Part shown: piece after piece, positions 17,057 through 25,472 of the stretch | Numbering within the stretch: the first letter of the stretch is position 1 | How the letters are laid out: the number at the start of each line of letters is the position of its first letter | NCBI GenBank assembly: GCA_020160755.1 | Contig: JAIUPN010000005.1 | Coordinates: 221,510 to 285,509 of the forward strand | Reading direction: 5' to 3' | Source: Pseudomonadota bacterium | GTDB taxonomy: Bacteria; Pseudomonadota; Alphaproteobacteria; Sphingomonadales; Sphingomonadaceae | Length of the DNA: 64,000 bases | Notes under the pieces: generated by a model | Database searches by the model: none | Seen by the model: only the letters and a program-made list of their open reading frames with translations | What the model was told of the DNA's origin: nothing | Translations under genes and position numbers: made by a program

Positions 17057-19150
17057 TCAGAATTTTCCGCGCACCGAAAAGGAAAAGATCGGACCGATCA
17101 GCCGGTCGCGCTCCTCGACGAAACTCACCGGGCTCTCGCCGCGCACCCCCGTATAGGCGGTGCGATCACGCTTCGACCGCGCATTGGCGATATTGCGGAT
17201 CGACGCGCGGACGGTCAGGCCCAGCACATCTTTATGCTCGACAAAGACCGTTGCCCACACCGGCCCTTCCCACACCTTGTCGATCTGCGTGCGGCGATAA
17301 TTGGGCTGATTATGCGAATATTCGACATCACCGCCCCACGCCCAGTCGCTGGCCGGGATGTCGTGGCGCAGGCCGAGGCTGATCACCGTGTCGGTGAAGC
17401 CGTTCCACTGCCTCTTCTCGCCGGTGAAGGGATCGCGAAGCGAACTTTTCTGCAGCAACATCCGCGGTTCCAGCTTCATGCCCTTGATCCCCGCGGGGTC
17501 GAGGTTGATCGTCGCGGTCCAGTCGATCGCGCCAGCCTTTGCCTTGGCGATATTGCCGACCGCCTCGCCATTGGTCCCGATCGGGATCACATCGACACGG
17601 TCCTCGACGTCGCGATAGATCAGGATGACCTTCGTCGATCCCCACGCGCCGAACTTCTTGTTGATCTCGGCCTCATAGGTCCAGTCCTGCTGCGGCCGCA
17701 GGTCGTTGTTGCTCTCATTCTGGTTCCCGTCGTTCAGGAATGCGCGCGCAAGGAAATCATAGAAGCTGAGCTGGAGCACGCGGCGGCGCAACTTGACCGA
17801 AATGTCGAAATCGGGCGACGGGGTCCATGCGAGTGAGATCGAGCCTTTGGGCCGGAAAAAGCTGCGCGTCAGACCGTTCATTCCGGTCTGGGTGATCGTC
17901 GAATGTTCGGCGCCGGCGATGATCTGGAAATTGAGCTTGTCGGTCAGCTTGCGCCCGAAGCTCAAAAGCCCTTCGTAGCGATCCTCGCTCACCCCGCCGG
18001 TACCGCCCTCGAACGGTTGGTCGACCCACGCCCCCATCGGATCGAGAACCGCAATCGACGCCACATTGTCGAGCGTGTTGAACGCCGCCTCGCCCGACAG
18101 CTGCCAGTCGCCGCCGAACATCTTCCATTGATATTCGCCGCGCCCGATCGTCTCGCCGATGTCGCCGGTCTGCGCAAAACGATCGCCGGTTGCGACACCG
18201 CCTGCGGGCGTCGTGACGATCTCCTGCCGATAGGGTTCATGGCTGAACCTGCGGAGCCCGATCAGCTTCAGCTTGCCCGGCCCCAGCCCGAACTGATAAT
18301 CGCCACTGACCTCGTAGTTCCAGCTGTCTTCATTCTCGTACACCGTGCGGATACGGTCGGGCAGCCCCGGTCCGATACGCACGCCATCCTCGTAATAACG
18401 GTCGTATATGCGCTGATAATGGCCGCCGAGGTTGGCGACCGTATCGCCGGCAGGGTCCCAGGTGATGCGCCCCGACAGCTTCGGCGTGTCATAATGGGTG
18501 TTCCAAATGTCCCTGCGCCGTTCGATGATGTTGCCCACGCCGTCATAGATCAGCGTCGGCCCCCCCGCCCCGCTGCGCCGGGCATCATCATTGTTCAGCG
18601 CGACCTCATATTCGACCGTCCCGGTGCGCCCGCGCACCGACACGTCGGCGCGGGTGAGCAGCGGGTCGGTATAATGCGCGCGAAACTCGGGCTTCCACGA
18701 AAACTGCCCCGAAAAGGCGTCGGCGCGATAGACGATATTGGCGACCTGCCCCGACAGGCCGGGGATATCGAGCGTCGCGCCGTCGACGATCTCGATCCGC
18801 TCGACATTGCCCGCGGGGATGCGCGACAATTGGGTATACATGTCGTCGGCCTTGTTCGACGGCCGCTCGCCGTTGAACAGCACATTGCCCGTCGCCTGTC
18901 CCAACCCGCGCAGATTTTCGTTGTCGCGGATCTGGAAGCTCGGAACCTGGATCAGCATATCATAGGCGTTCTTCGGCGCGTAGCGAGCGAAATCGGCGGG
19001 GACATAAACCTGCCGCGCCGCGTTCGACGCGCTTGCCGCGACCTCGGCCGGCGCGGGCGGCGGGGTGTCTCCCGTCGGTGCCGCCGTCTCCTGCGCCCAT
19101 GCGGGCGTCGAAAATGCGGCGGCGATGGCCACAAGGCTCGTCCATCGCAT
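17057..19150 (-). CDS. TonB-dependent outer-membrane receptor
   Basis: The 697-residue protein has a signal peptide (MRWTSLVAIAAAFSTPAWAQ) and a Pro/Ala-rich spacer. A plug domain (residues ~50-170: AYDMLIQVPSFQIRDNEN, GNVLFNGERPSNKADD, ERIEIVDGAT) is followed by a long beta-barrel ending in Phe (SFSVRGKF), as expected for an outer-membrane protein. The ligand is not identifiable. The start ATG shares its A with the TGA stop of the upstream repeat-protein gene (TGATG at 19150), so translation is coupled. It lies downstream of a blaI/M56 pair, which suggests proteolytically controlled expression. Confidence 0.9.
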   Translation of the reverse strand: MRWTSLVAIAAAFSTPAWAQETAAPTGDTPPPAPAEVAASASNAARQVYVPADFARYAPKNAYDMLIQVPSFQIRDNENLRGLGQATGNVLFNGERPSNKADDMYTQLSRIPAGNVERIEIVDGATLDIPGLSGQVANIVYRADAFSGQFSWKPEFRAHYTDPLLTRADVSVRGRTGTVEYEVALNNDDARRSGAGGPTLIYDGVGNIIERRRDIWNTHYDTPKLSGRITWDPAGDTVANLGGHYQRIYDRYYEDGVRIGPGLPDRIRTVYENEDSWNYEVSGDYQFGLGPGKLKLIGLRRFSHEPYRQEIVTTPAGGVATGDRFAQTGDIGETIGRGEYQWKMFGGDWQLSGEAAFNTLDNVASIAVLDPMGAWVDQPFEGGTGGVSEDRYEGLLSFGRKLTDKLNFQIIAGAEHSTITQTGMNGLTRSFFRPKGSISLAWTPSPDFDISVKLRRRVLQLSFYDFLARAFLNDGNQNESNNDLRPQQDWTYEAEINKKFGAWGSTKVILIYRDVEDRVDVIPIGTNGEAVGNIAKAKAGAIDWTATINLDPAGIKGMKLEPRMLLQKSSLRDPFTGEKRQWNGFTDTVISLGLRHDIPASDWAWGGDVEYSHNQPNYRRTQIDKVWEGPVWATVFVEHKDVLGLTVRASIRNIANARSKRDRTAYTGVRGESPVSFVEERDRLIGPIFSFSVRGKF

Positions 19151-19896
19151 CACTTGCCATTCCCCCCGGCGGCGCGGTTCATCGCCTGCGCATAGTCGGC
19201 GGTGACCCCCATCGCTTTCATGCTCACGACCTCGTTCGCGCTCAGCTTCCGGTACCCCGCTGCGGCAAGCCCGCGCACATAAGCGCCGTCGACGCCCAGC
19301 GCCTTGCACGCGATCGCGTCTTCCACATCGGTGAGCACCAGCGCCTCGGATTTAAGGTCGCGAATATATTCGGGCCGCACGTCGAGCGCCGCCGCCGCGA
19401 TCAGGTCGTCGGCATCCTTCGGCCGCACGCCCTCGCGCGTCAGGCCATCGGCGAGATCGATCGTCGCGTCGACCATCAGCATCGCCAGCAAGGTTGCGCG
19501 CCGGTCGGGGACCAGCCCGCGTTCGCTCAAGGCGCGCTCGAAACCGGGGTCAGAGGTAAAGCGGCACTCTCCCTTGCCCTCGAACGCGCGCGTCAGCGTG
19601 CCGGTGCACGACAGCGTGCCCGCATCGTGCGTGACCGCGAAGCTGACCGGTCCCGGCGTCGCGCGGCCCAGCGCCGTCTGCGCTTCGGCAAAATCGGCAC
19701 GCGCGCCATCGAGTGTGCGGTCGCTGCTCGACCGCTGGTGCTGGATGCGAACGCGCGGCGCGCCTTTCTTTCCGCTGGCGGGTTCGGCGACCCAGCGAAC
19801 GTCGGTCAGGACCAGCGGGTCGGCGGCTGCGGTCGGCGCCGCACAGGCGAGGATCGACAGCAGCGCGGCGCCGCCGGCAAGAAACATGGCATTCAT
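19150..19896 (-). CDS. Secreted protein with ~28-residue repeats shared with the M56 sensor
   Basis: The 248-residue product has a signal peptide (MNAMFLAGGAALLSILACAAPTAAA). A beta-type N-terminal half (~25-140) contains two Cys in LSCTGTLTRAFEGKGECRF. The last ~95 residues hold three repeats of the form (L/A)xxDDhhxxxALGVxxxYhxxh: DADDLIAAAALDVRPEYIRD, LTDVEDAIACKALGVDGAYV and LSANEVVSMKAMGVTADYAQ. The same repeat occurs 4-5 times in the adjacent M56 protein. A strong GGAGGGAGGAG lies upstream of the ATG. I do not recognise a named family. The shared repeat suggests that both bind the same partner or each other. Confidence 0.8.
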   Translation of the reverse strand: MNAMFLAGGAALLSILACAAPTAAADPLVLTDVRWVAEPASGKKGAPRVRIQHQRSSSDRTLDGARADFAEAQTALGRATPGPVSFAVTHDAGTLSCTGTLTRAFEGKGECRFTSDPGFERALSERGLVPDRRATLLAMLMVDATIDLADGLTREGVRPKDADDLIAAAALDVRPEYIRDLKSEALVLTDVEDAIACKALGVDGAYVRGLAAAGYRKLSANEVVSMKAMGVTADYAQAMNRAAGGNGK

Positions 19897-19977
19897 GGGT
19901 GCACTCCTCCCTCCGTGCGCCGGGCGAGCATCATCGCTCGCCGCCGCAGCGGCAATTTTGAATCAGGTTTCGATTAG

Positions 19978-19997
19978 TCGTCCGCCGGTACGGACGA
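19978..19997. other. Short perfect inverted repeat after the M56 gene
   Basis: TCGTCCG (19978-19984) and CGGACGA (19991-19997) form a 7-bp stem with a 6-base loop, followed towards 20007 by the palindrome GTCCGGAC. It lies in the 112-bp gap between the M56 stop and the repeat-protein gene. It could be an attenuator or mRNA-processing hairpin, but no T-tract follows. Confidence 0.35.
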
Positions 19998-20008
19998 ATG
20001 TCCGGACG

Positions 20009-21739
20009 TCAGTCGCGAACGGGCGGCCTGGGTGGTTCGGGCGTCTGCGGGAATTCGATCCGTGCGGTCCGGCCGTCGGACCGGCGCGCCTCGATGACGC
20101 CACGTTCCATGTCGACAACCGCAACATTGTCACCGCGCACGGCTTTCGCGACAGGGCGCGGCGCTGCCGCCGGTCGCGGCTTCACAACGGGCCGGAACCC
20201 ACTCGTCGCGCGCAATTCGATAGCATCGTCGGCGCTACGCATCTTCACGCCGGCCTTCTGCATGTCGGTGACGAAATCACAATCAATGCCCATCGCCCGA
20301 AGCGCGATCACATCGTCGATACCGATGTCGGGAAAATGCGATTTCATGTCGCGCGCGAATTTCGGTTCGATGTGCAGTGCCGACGCCCCGACCAGTTCGT
20401 CAATATCGACCCCCGGGAAGATGCCGCGCATCGTCTTGATATAGGCCGGATCGACCCCGGCCGCCTTCGCGCCGATGATTTCGTCAGCGGTCATCGACCC
20501 GTCATGCTCACGCATCTGCGCGACATATTCGGGGGTCACCCCCACCGCGCGCATACTCACCAGCTCGTCGGCGCTCAGCGTCTTCGCGGTCGCGGCAGCG
20601 GTCGCCGCGTCGTCGACCGCGCTATTTTTCGCGGCTGCGGCCGATTGCGAGGTCACAGTTGTCGCCTGACGGGTGACGGTCGAGGCGGCGCCGGCGTCGA
20701 CTTCCGTCGCCGCCCCGGGCCTGGCCGTCGCCGAAAAGGCGGCGAGCGGCGCGGTGATGCCCGCCAGTACCACGAGGCTCATCAGCATCCAGCTCGCGCT
20801 CGCCGGGCCGCGTTTCAGGCTGCCGTCGAGCACGCGGGTAATCCGGCGCTTCAGGCTATCCTTGCCCGGCGCGACGCCATGCGCCGCAAGCAACGCGCCC
20901 TGATTGTCGTGCCGCGCCGCGCCGACCAGCAAAGTCGCATAATCGGGACCGTCAATATCGGCCATCAGCACCGCATCGTCGGCGGCTTCCTCGCGCAATT
21001 GATGGCTCTCGCGCGCCAGCATCCACACCAGCGGATTGAACCAGAAGACCGCGCAGGCGACGCGCGCGCCGAGCAGCTTCGCCCAGTCGAGCCGCGCGAC
21101 ATGCGCCAGTTCGTGCGCGATGATCGCTTCGGCCTCACCCGACGCCGCAACCGCCTTGGGGGAGAGCACGATCGTCGGGCGCAGCACCCCCCAGCTGATC
21201 GGCGAGCGCAGCTCGTTACTGACGAGCAGCGCGGTGCCATGCTTGAACCCCATGCGCCGCTGCGCTTCGGCCAGCGCCGACAGCCACGAGCGTTCGACGA
21301 GGATCTCGGCGCGCCCGCGCATCGCGAACAGCCGCACCACCGCAAGCGCCATCACTCCAAACAGCAGTGCGAGCGGGACAAGATAGAGAAAGGGGGCAAG
21401 GTCGCTCCATTCGGCAACGATCGGCGTCGATCCGGCGCTTTCCACCACGACAGGGACTGACGTCGCGGCGGGTGCCGGATCGATCGCCGATCCCCCCGTT
21501 GTCACCGTCCGCACGATCGGCGCGGCGGGCTCGAAAGACCAGCTTGCGGGCAGCGGCGCCCATTGCGGCAGCAGCAGGATCGCAGCGGGCAAAGCAAGCA
21601 GCGCCGCGAGACCCGCATGCGCGATCATCGACCGCTCGCCCGCCGAACGCCAGCGCGCAAGGCGAAGCAGCCCCAGCGTCAGCGCCGCAACGACGACCGA
21701 TTTCCAGGCGAGGCCCAGCAACATGGCGGCGGTCAGCAT
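20009..21739 (-). CDS. M56 (BlaR1/MecR1-like) membrane metallopeptidase with repeat-type sensor
   Basis: The 576-residue product has N-terminal transmembrane helices (residues ~5-60 and ~115-140) and the M56 zinc site HELAH at residues 209-213. Downstream is the helix EAADDAVLMADIDGPDY. A further membrane segment (LMSLVVLAGITAPLAAF) lies near residue 345. In BlaR1 this is followed by a penicillin-binding domain. Here residues ~388-510 are instead repeats such as LSADELVSMRAVGVTPEYVA, MTADEIIGAKAAGVDPAYIK and IGIDDVIALRAMGIDCDFVT. By family knowledge it should cleave the BlaI repressor when its periplasmic part is stimulated. The ATG at 21739 shares its A with the blaI stop (TGATG). Confidence 0.9.
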   Translation of the reverse strand: MLTAAMLLGLAWKSVVVAALTLGLLRLARWRSAGERSMIAHAGLAALLALPAAILLLPQWAPLPASWSFEPAAPIVRTVTTGGSAIDPAPAATSVPVVVESAGSTPIVAEWSDLAPFLYLVPLALLFGVMALAVVRLFAMRGRAEILVERSWLSALAEAQRRMGFKHGTALLVSNELRSPISWGVLRPTIVLSPKAVAASGEAEAIIAHELAHVARLDWAKLLGARVACAVFWFNPLVWMLARESHQLREEAADDAVLMADIDGPDYATLLVGAARHDNQGALLAAHGVAPGKDSLKRRITRVLDGSLKRGPASASWMLMSLVVLAGITAPLAAFSATARPGAATEVDAGAASTVTRQATTVTSQSAAAAKNSAVDDAATAAATAKTLSADELVSMRAVGVTPEYVAQMREHDGSMTADEIIGAKAAGVDPAYIKTMRGIFPGVDIDELVGASALHIEPKFARDMKSHFPDIGIDDVIALRAMGIDCDFVTDMQKAGVKMRSADDAIELRATSGFRPVVKPRPAAAPRPVAKAVRGDNVAVVDMERGVIEARRSDGRTARIEFPQTPEPPRPPVRD

Positions 21740-22113
21740 CACCCTCTCCCTTCGCGCGCTTTGGCGATCATCTGCTCAAGCTCGTCGAGTTCGGCGCCCG
21801 TCATCTCGTCCTGCATACCGAGCAGCGCCGCGGCGGCGCTCGTCGCCGATCCGTTGAAGAACACGCGCACGACCTGCGACAGCGCCGACTTGCGCGCGGT
21901 CTTGTCCGACACGCTCGGCGCATAAACGAAGCCGCGCTCGGATTGTTCGCGCACAACGAAGCCCTTGGTCTCCAGCCGCTTCAGCATCGCGCGGATCGCC
22001 GAACCCGACAGTTCGTCGGCGAGCGCCTCGCCGATCTCGATGACGGTCGACGCACCGCGCTCGTAAAGGATATCGACGATTTCGCGTTCCCGCGGGGGCA
22101 AACTGGACAACAT
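21739..22113 (-). CDS. BlaI/MecI family transcriptional repressor
   Basis: The 124-residue protein is a winged helix followed by a dimerisation tail. REREIVDILYERGASTVIEI, SAIRAMLKRLETKGFVVRE and GFVYAPSVSDKTARKSALSQ are typical of the family. It should bind TACA-nn-TGTA dyads as a dimer, and two such sites lie just upstream. I prefer the ATG at 22113, which has GAGGTGAG 5-12 bases upstream, over the in-frame GTG at 22122. It is coupled to the M56 peptidase gene, which in known systems inactivates the repressor by cleavage. No beta-lactamase gene is nearby. Confidence 0.9.
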   Translation of the reverse strand: MLSSLPPREREIVDILYERGASTVIEIGEALADELSGSAIRAMLKRLETKGFVVREQSERGFVYAPSVSDKTARKSALSQVVRVFFNGSATSAAAALLGMQDEMTGAELDELEQMIAKAREGRG

Positions 22114-22130
22114 GCGACTCACCTCATGCG

Positions 22131-22142
22131 CTACATTTGTAG
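22131..22142. promoter_or_regulatory. BlaI-type operator, proximal copy
   Basis: CTACATTTGTAG contains the TACA-TT-TGTA dyad recognised by BlaI/MecI/CopY-type repressors. It begins 18 bp upstream of the blaI ATG, where it would cover the promoter or the early transcribed region and give autorepression. Confidence 0.8.
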
Positions 22143-22146
22143 CGTG

Positions 22147-22158
22147 CTACATTTGTAG
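22147..22158. promoter_or_regulatory. BlaI-type operator, distal copy
   Basis: This is an identical CTACATTTGTAG, 16 bp from the first copy (start to start). The pair would place two repressor dimers on nearly the same DNA face. It is 34-45 bp upstream of blaI. The 16-bp unit GCGCTACATTTGTAGC / GTGCTACATTTGTAGC is nearly duplicated in tandem. Confidence 0.8.
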
Positions 22159-22283
22159 CGCCGTCTTGGCAAGGGGTTTTGTTCGGATAACACACGCTGT
22201 GTTGCCGAAGGCGGCTATGAGGTGGATACGAGCCAGTCGATTTGGCAACGACCGCCTCGAATAGCGAATCTTCGCGATGCGCA

Positions 22284-22868
22284 TCAGCCGAGGCGAATGG
22301 GCTCGACCCGCCCATGGGCCAATCGCCAGATCACGTCCTGCGGAACGGGCAAACCGAGGGCGTCATCTTTGGCCAGCCCAAGATAGGCTCCCCGAATGAG
22401 ACACCCGATCAATCCATGCGAGACGGCAAGTACGACGCCTTGCAAGCTGTCTAGCCATCGAGTCACCCGCGACATGGCGGCATCGTAGCTTTCACCATCA
22501 GGTGATCGGAAGAACCAGTCGAACGGGGTCGTTTCGTCCAATCTGCCGGGCCACTGGGCGTCAATGTCTGTATGGGTAAGGCCGTCCCACGAACCAACCG
22601 AAACCTCAGCGATCAGAGGCTCCCACTGCGGCTCCGGAAATTTTCCGAAAGTTTTGATAATGGCTGTGGTTTCGCGCACTCGGCCCAACGGACTTGCTAC
22701 CAACGCATCGATCTCGCCCGCGACTGCGGCAAGGTGCCTTCCATATGCCGCGGCCTGCTCCGCCCCTCTTTCTGTAAGGCGGGAGTCGAGCTTTCCCTGG
22801 AAACGGCCGGAGGCGTTCCACTCGGTTTCGCCATGCCGAACCAGATAGATTTCCTTTTGCGACGACAT
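22284..22868 (-). CDS. Histidine phosphatase superfamily protein
   Basis: The 194-residue product opens with YLVRHGETEWN, whose His is the phosphorylated nucleophile. SPLGRVRETT (second Arg) and VVLAVSHGLIG (catalytic His) follow. These place it among phosphoglycerate-mutase-like phosphatases; the substrate is unknown. A GTG at 22874, with GAAGG 6 bases upstream, is an alternative start adding two residues. Codon choice is visibly less GC-biased than in neighbouring genes (many A/T third positions), so it may be a more recent arrival. Confidence 0.85.
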   Translation of the reverse strand: MSSQKEIYLVRHGETEWNASGRFQGKLDSRLTERGAEQAAAYGRHLAAVAGEIDALVASPLGRVRETTAIIKTFGKFPEPQWEPLIAEVSVGSWDGLTHTDIDAQWPGRLDETTPFDWFFRSPDGESYDAAMSRVTRWLDSLQGVVLAVSHGLIGCLIRGAYLGLAKDDALGLPVPQDVIWRLAHGRVEPIRLG

Positions 22869-23094
22869 AATCACAGAGCGCCTTCAACTTCCGGTTCTGC
22901 TATTCCTCTAGGGCCGCCCTTCGGCCGCCACTGCCATCCTCCTGCCATTGCCGATAGCAGACACCCGGACAAGGATGATTGCGCCGAACCATCAAGCCCC
23001 CTACATTCGCAGCTCAATCAACCGGAGTATCCCGTCATGGACAACAACCTGCCCGCAACGCAGCCCCGCCTTGCCGCCAGGAAAGTCCATACCC

Positions 23095-24687
23095 ATGCCT
23101 TCGATTACGCTCTCCAACCTCGGCTGGTCCACGCCTGACGGCCGCGCCGTCCTTTCGGACCTCGACCTTAATTTCCAGCCCGAACGTGCCGGTATCGTCG
23201 GGCGCAACGGCGTCGGCAAGTCGACGCTGCTGCGCCTGCTGACCGGCGAACTTGCGCCGACGGCGGGCAGCATCGCGATCGACGGCAGCATCGCGATGCT
23301 GCGTCAGACGGTGCAGGTCGCGGCACACGAAAGCATCGCCGACCTGTTCGGCGCCCGCGCCGGTCTCGCGCTGCTGCGCAAGGCCGAAGCCGGCGCGGCA
23401 ACGGTCGAGGAGATCGGCGACGCCGACTGGACGCTCGACGCCCGGATCGACGAGGCACTCGCGAATATCGGCCTGTCGCTTCCCGCCGACACCCCGCTTG
23501 CGCAGCTCTCGGGCGGCCAGCGCACGCGCGCCGCTCTCGCCGGTGCGATGTTCGCCGCGCCCGATTTTCTGCTCCTCGACGAGCCCACCAACAATCTCGA
23601 CCGCGCGGGCCGCCAGGCCGTGGGTGACCTGCTCGCCGGTTGGCGCGGCGGCGCGATCGTCGTCAGCCACGACCGCGAACTGCTCGAGGAAATGGACGCG
23701 ATCGTCGAGCTGACCAGTCTCGGCGCCGCGCGCTACGGCGGCGGCTGGAGCGCCTATCATGCGCGCAAGGAAATCGAGCGGGCGGCGCTCGAAGCCGAGC
23801 TTGCCGGCGCCGAAAAGCGCGCCGACGCGGCGCAGCGGCAGGCGCAGGCAGCAACCGAAAAACAGGACCGCCGCGACTCGCGCGGCCGCGCCAAGGCGGC
23901 GCGCGGCGACATGCCGAAAATCCTTGTCGGCGGGCTCAAGCGCCGCGCCGAAGAAACGCGCGCCGCGGGAAGCCGCCTCGCCGAGCGCCAGCGCGGCGAG
24001 GCCGAAGGGCTGCTATCCGCCGCCCGCGCGAAGATCGAGATCGTCGACCCCCTGTCGGTCGGCCTGCCATCGACCGGCCTTCCCGCGTCGCGGATCGTGC
24101 TCGCCCTCGACCAGGTCGGCGCGGGCTATGCCGAGGGGCCGCCCGTGATCGAAAATCTGTCGCTCGCCATCACGGGTCCCGAACGTGTGGCAGTCACCGG
24201 CCCCAATGGTTCGGGCAAGTCGACGCTACTCTCCCTCGTTGCCGGCACGCTCGTCCCCGCGTCGGGCACGGTCCGCGTCGGCGTCCCCTTCGCGCTCTTC
24301 GACCAGCGCGTCAGCCTGCTCGATCCGGCGCTGTCGATCGCGGACAATTTCCTCGTCCTCAATCCGGGGACGACGAACAACCGGTGCCGCGCCGCGCTCG
24401 CGCGCTTCCGCTTCCGCGCCGACGCCGCCGACCGCATCGTCGGCACGCTCAGCGGCGGCCAGATGCTCCGCGCCGGCCTCGCCTGCGTGCTCGGCGCGCC
24501 CAAGCCGCCACAGCTTCTGATCCTCGACGAGCCCGGCAACCATCTCGACATCGAGTCATTGACCGCCGTCGAAACCGGCCTTGCCGCCTATGACGGCGCG
24601 CTGCTCGTCGTCAGCCACGATACGGCGTTCCTCGACGCGATCGGGATCGGGCGAACGATCGAACTGGCTCGCGTTGCGAAGGACTGA
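23095..24687 (+). CDS. ABC-F family ATPase
   Basis: The 530-residue protein has two ABC ATPase domains and no membrane segment. Domain 1 has VGRNGVGKST, LSGGQRTRAALAGAM and LLLDEPTNNLD. Domain 2 has VTGPNGSGKST, LSGGQMLRAGLACVLG and LILDEPGNHLD. A charged linker (~residues 220-330, many Lys/Arg/Ala) separates them, as in ABC-F proteins that act on the ribosome. Whether it is a housekeeping factor or an antibiotic-resistance type cannot be read from the sequence. The start MPSITLSNLGW is chosen because the ATPase fold begins there. A 33-codon frame starting at 23037 overlaps this start in another frame. Confidence 0.88.
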   Translation: MPSITLSNLGWSTPDGRAVLSDLDLNFQPERAGIVGRNGVGKSTLLRLLTGELAPTAGSIAIDGSIAMLRQTVQVAAHESIADLFGARAGLALLRKAEAGAATVEEIGDADWTLDARIDEALANIGLSLPADTPLAQLSGGQRTRAALAGAMFAAPDFLLLDEPTNNLDRAGRQAVGDLLAGWRGGAIVVSHDRELLEEMDAIVELTSLGAARYGGGWSAYHARKEIERAALEAELAGAEKRADAAQRQAQAATEKQDRRDSRGRAKAARGDMPKILVGGLKRRAEETRAAGSRLAERQRGEAEGLLSAARAKIEIVDPLSVGLPSTGLPASRIVLALDQVGAGYAEGPPVIENLSLAITGPERVAVTGPNGSGKSTLLSLVAGTLVPASGTVRVGVPFALFDQRVSLLDPALSIADNFLVLNPGTTNNRCRAALARFRFRADAADRIVGTLSGGQMLRAGLACVLGAPKPPQLLILDEPGNHLDIESLTAVETGLAAYDGALLVVSHDTAFLDAIGIGRTIELARVAKD

Positions 24688-24782
24688 GGTCCGGGGACCC
24701 CGCCTCGAAAATTAATGGCGACGCACCATCTTTCGGTGCCCGGGCTAACTCTCTTTTAACCAGCTGATCCCAACAATCGCAT

Positions 24783-25463
24783 ATGCCCATTTTCGGACAT
24801 TTCCTATCCTCCGCGCCCGACGCCGACAAACGTCACACCGTGCGTCGAAAGCTCAGTCTTCTTGCTTCGGGCGTTCGGCATGACGGCACCGGCATCGATG
24901 TCCAGATCCACAATATCTCGGGAACGGGCCTGCTGTTCGAAAGCGACGTCGGGCTGGCGGCCGGCGACAAGATCGAAATCGAGCTTCCACATGCGGGCGA
25001 CATAACGGCGGCCGTCATCTGGGCCAGCGGACGGCTTTTCGGTTGCCAGTTCGAAGGCCCGGTATCGCCCGCAACGCTGAGCGCAGTCGAACTCAAGAGC
25101 GCCGTCGACTCCGCGCCCGATGCCGACGAAGATCATACACCCTCGGCAACCGACAAAGCCTTCGGGGCCCGTCTGCAGCAGCTTCGCACCGGCGCGGGGC
25201 TCAACCAGTCCGAGGTCGCCGAGCGCATGGGTGTCAGCGCGGCGTCGGTCTCGGGTTGGGAAAAGGGCCGGGCGCGCCCCGGGCATGACCGCATGGAGGA
25301 GCTCGCCGCGATTCTCGGCGTCGAAACGTCCGGCCTGCTCGAAGGCAATCCGCCGGATGGGCCGCCGGGCGGGTTGCGGGAACTGGTCGAGCGCAGCCGC
25401 GAACAGATCGCGCGTGCCATGGGCATCGGCGTCGACCAGGTTCGGATCGTCGTCGAGCTCTAG
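24783..25463 (+). CDS. PilZ domain fused to an XRE-type helix-turn-helix
   Basis: The 226-residue protein has an N-terminal PilZ domain with both c-di-GMP-binding motifs: RHTVR (Arg17, Arg21) and NISGTG (Asn44, Ser46, Gly49). It ends near residue 105. After an acidic linker, residues ~122-185 form an XRE HTH (FGARLQQLRTGAGLNQSEVA, MGVSAASVSGWEKGRARP). A short C-terminal helix REQIARAMGIGVDQVRIVVE follows. This predicts a DNA-binding protein whose activity responds to c-di-GMP. Two genes for c-di-GMP turnover lie 10-14 kb away, so the signal could be made by the same organism. Confidence 0.88.
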   Translation: MPIFGHFLSSAPDADKRHTVRRKLSLLASGVRHDGTGIDVQIHNISGTGLLFESDVGLAAGDKIEIELPHAGDITAAVIWASGRLFGCQFEGPVSPATLSAVELKSAVDSAPDADEDHTPSATDKAFGARLQQLRTGAGLNQSEVAERMGVSAASVSGWEKGRARPGHDRMEELAAILGVETSGLLEGNPPDGPPGGLRELVERSREQIARAMGIGVDQVRIVVEL

Positions 25464-25472
25464 CGAAGCAGC

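Noticed and set aside
19304..21460. A 718-codon plus-strand frame opposite the repeat protein and M56 genes
   Set aside because: No recognisable motif and strongly biased composition; the minus-strand genes have signal peptides, HELAH and repeats.
20009..22113. BlaI-BlaR1 pair as a beta-lactam resistance operon
   Set aside because: The M56 protein has no penicillin-binding domain and there is no beta-lactamase or PBP gene in the block.
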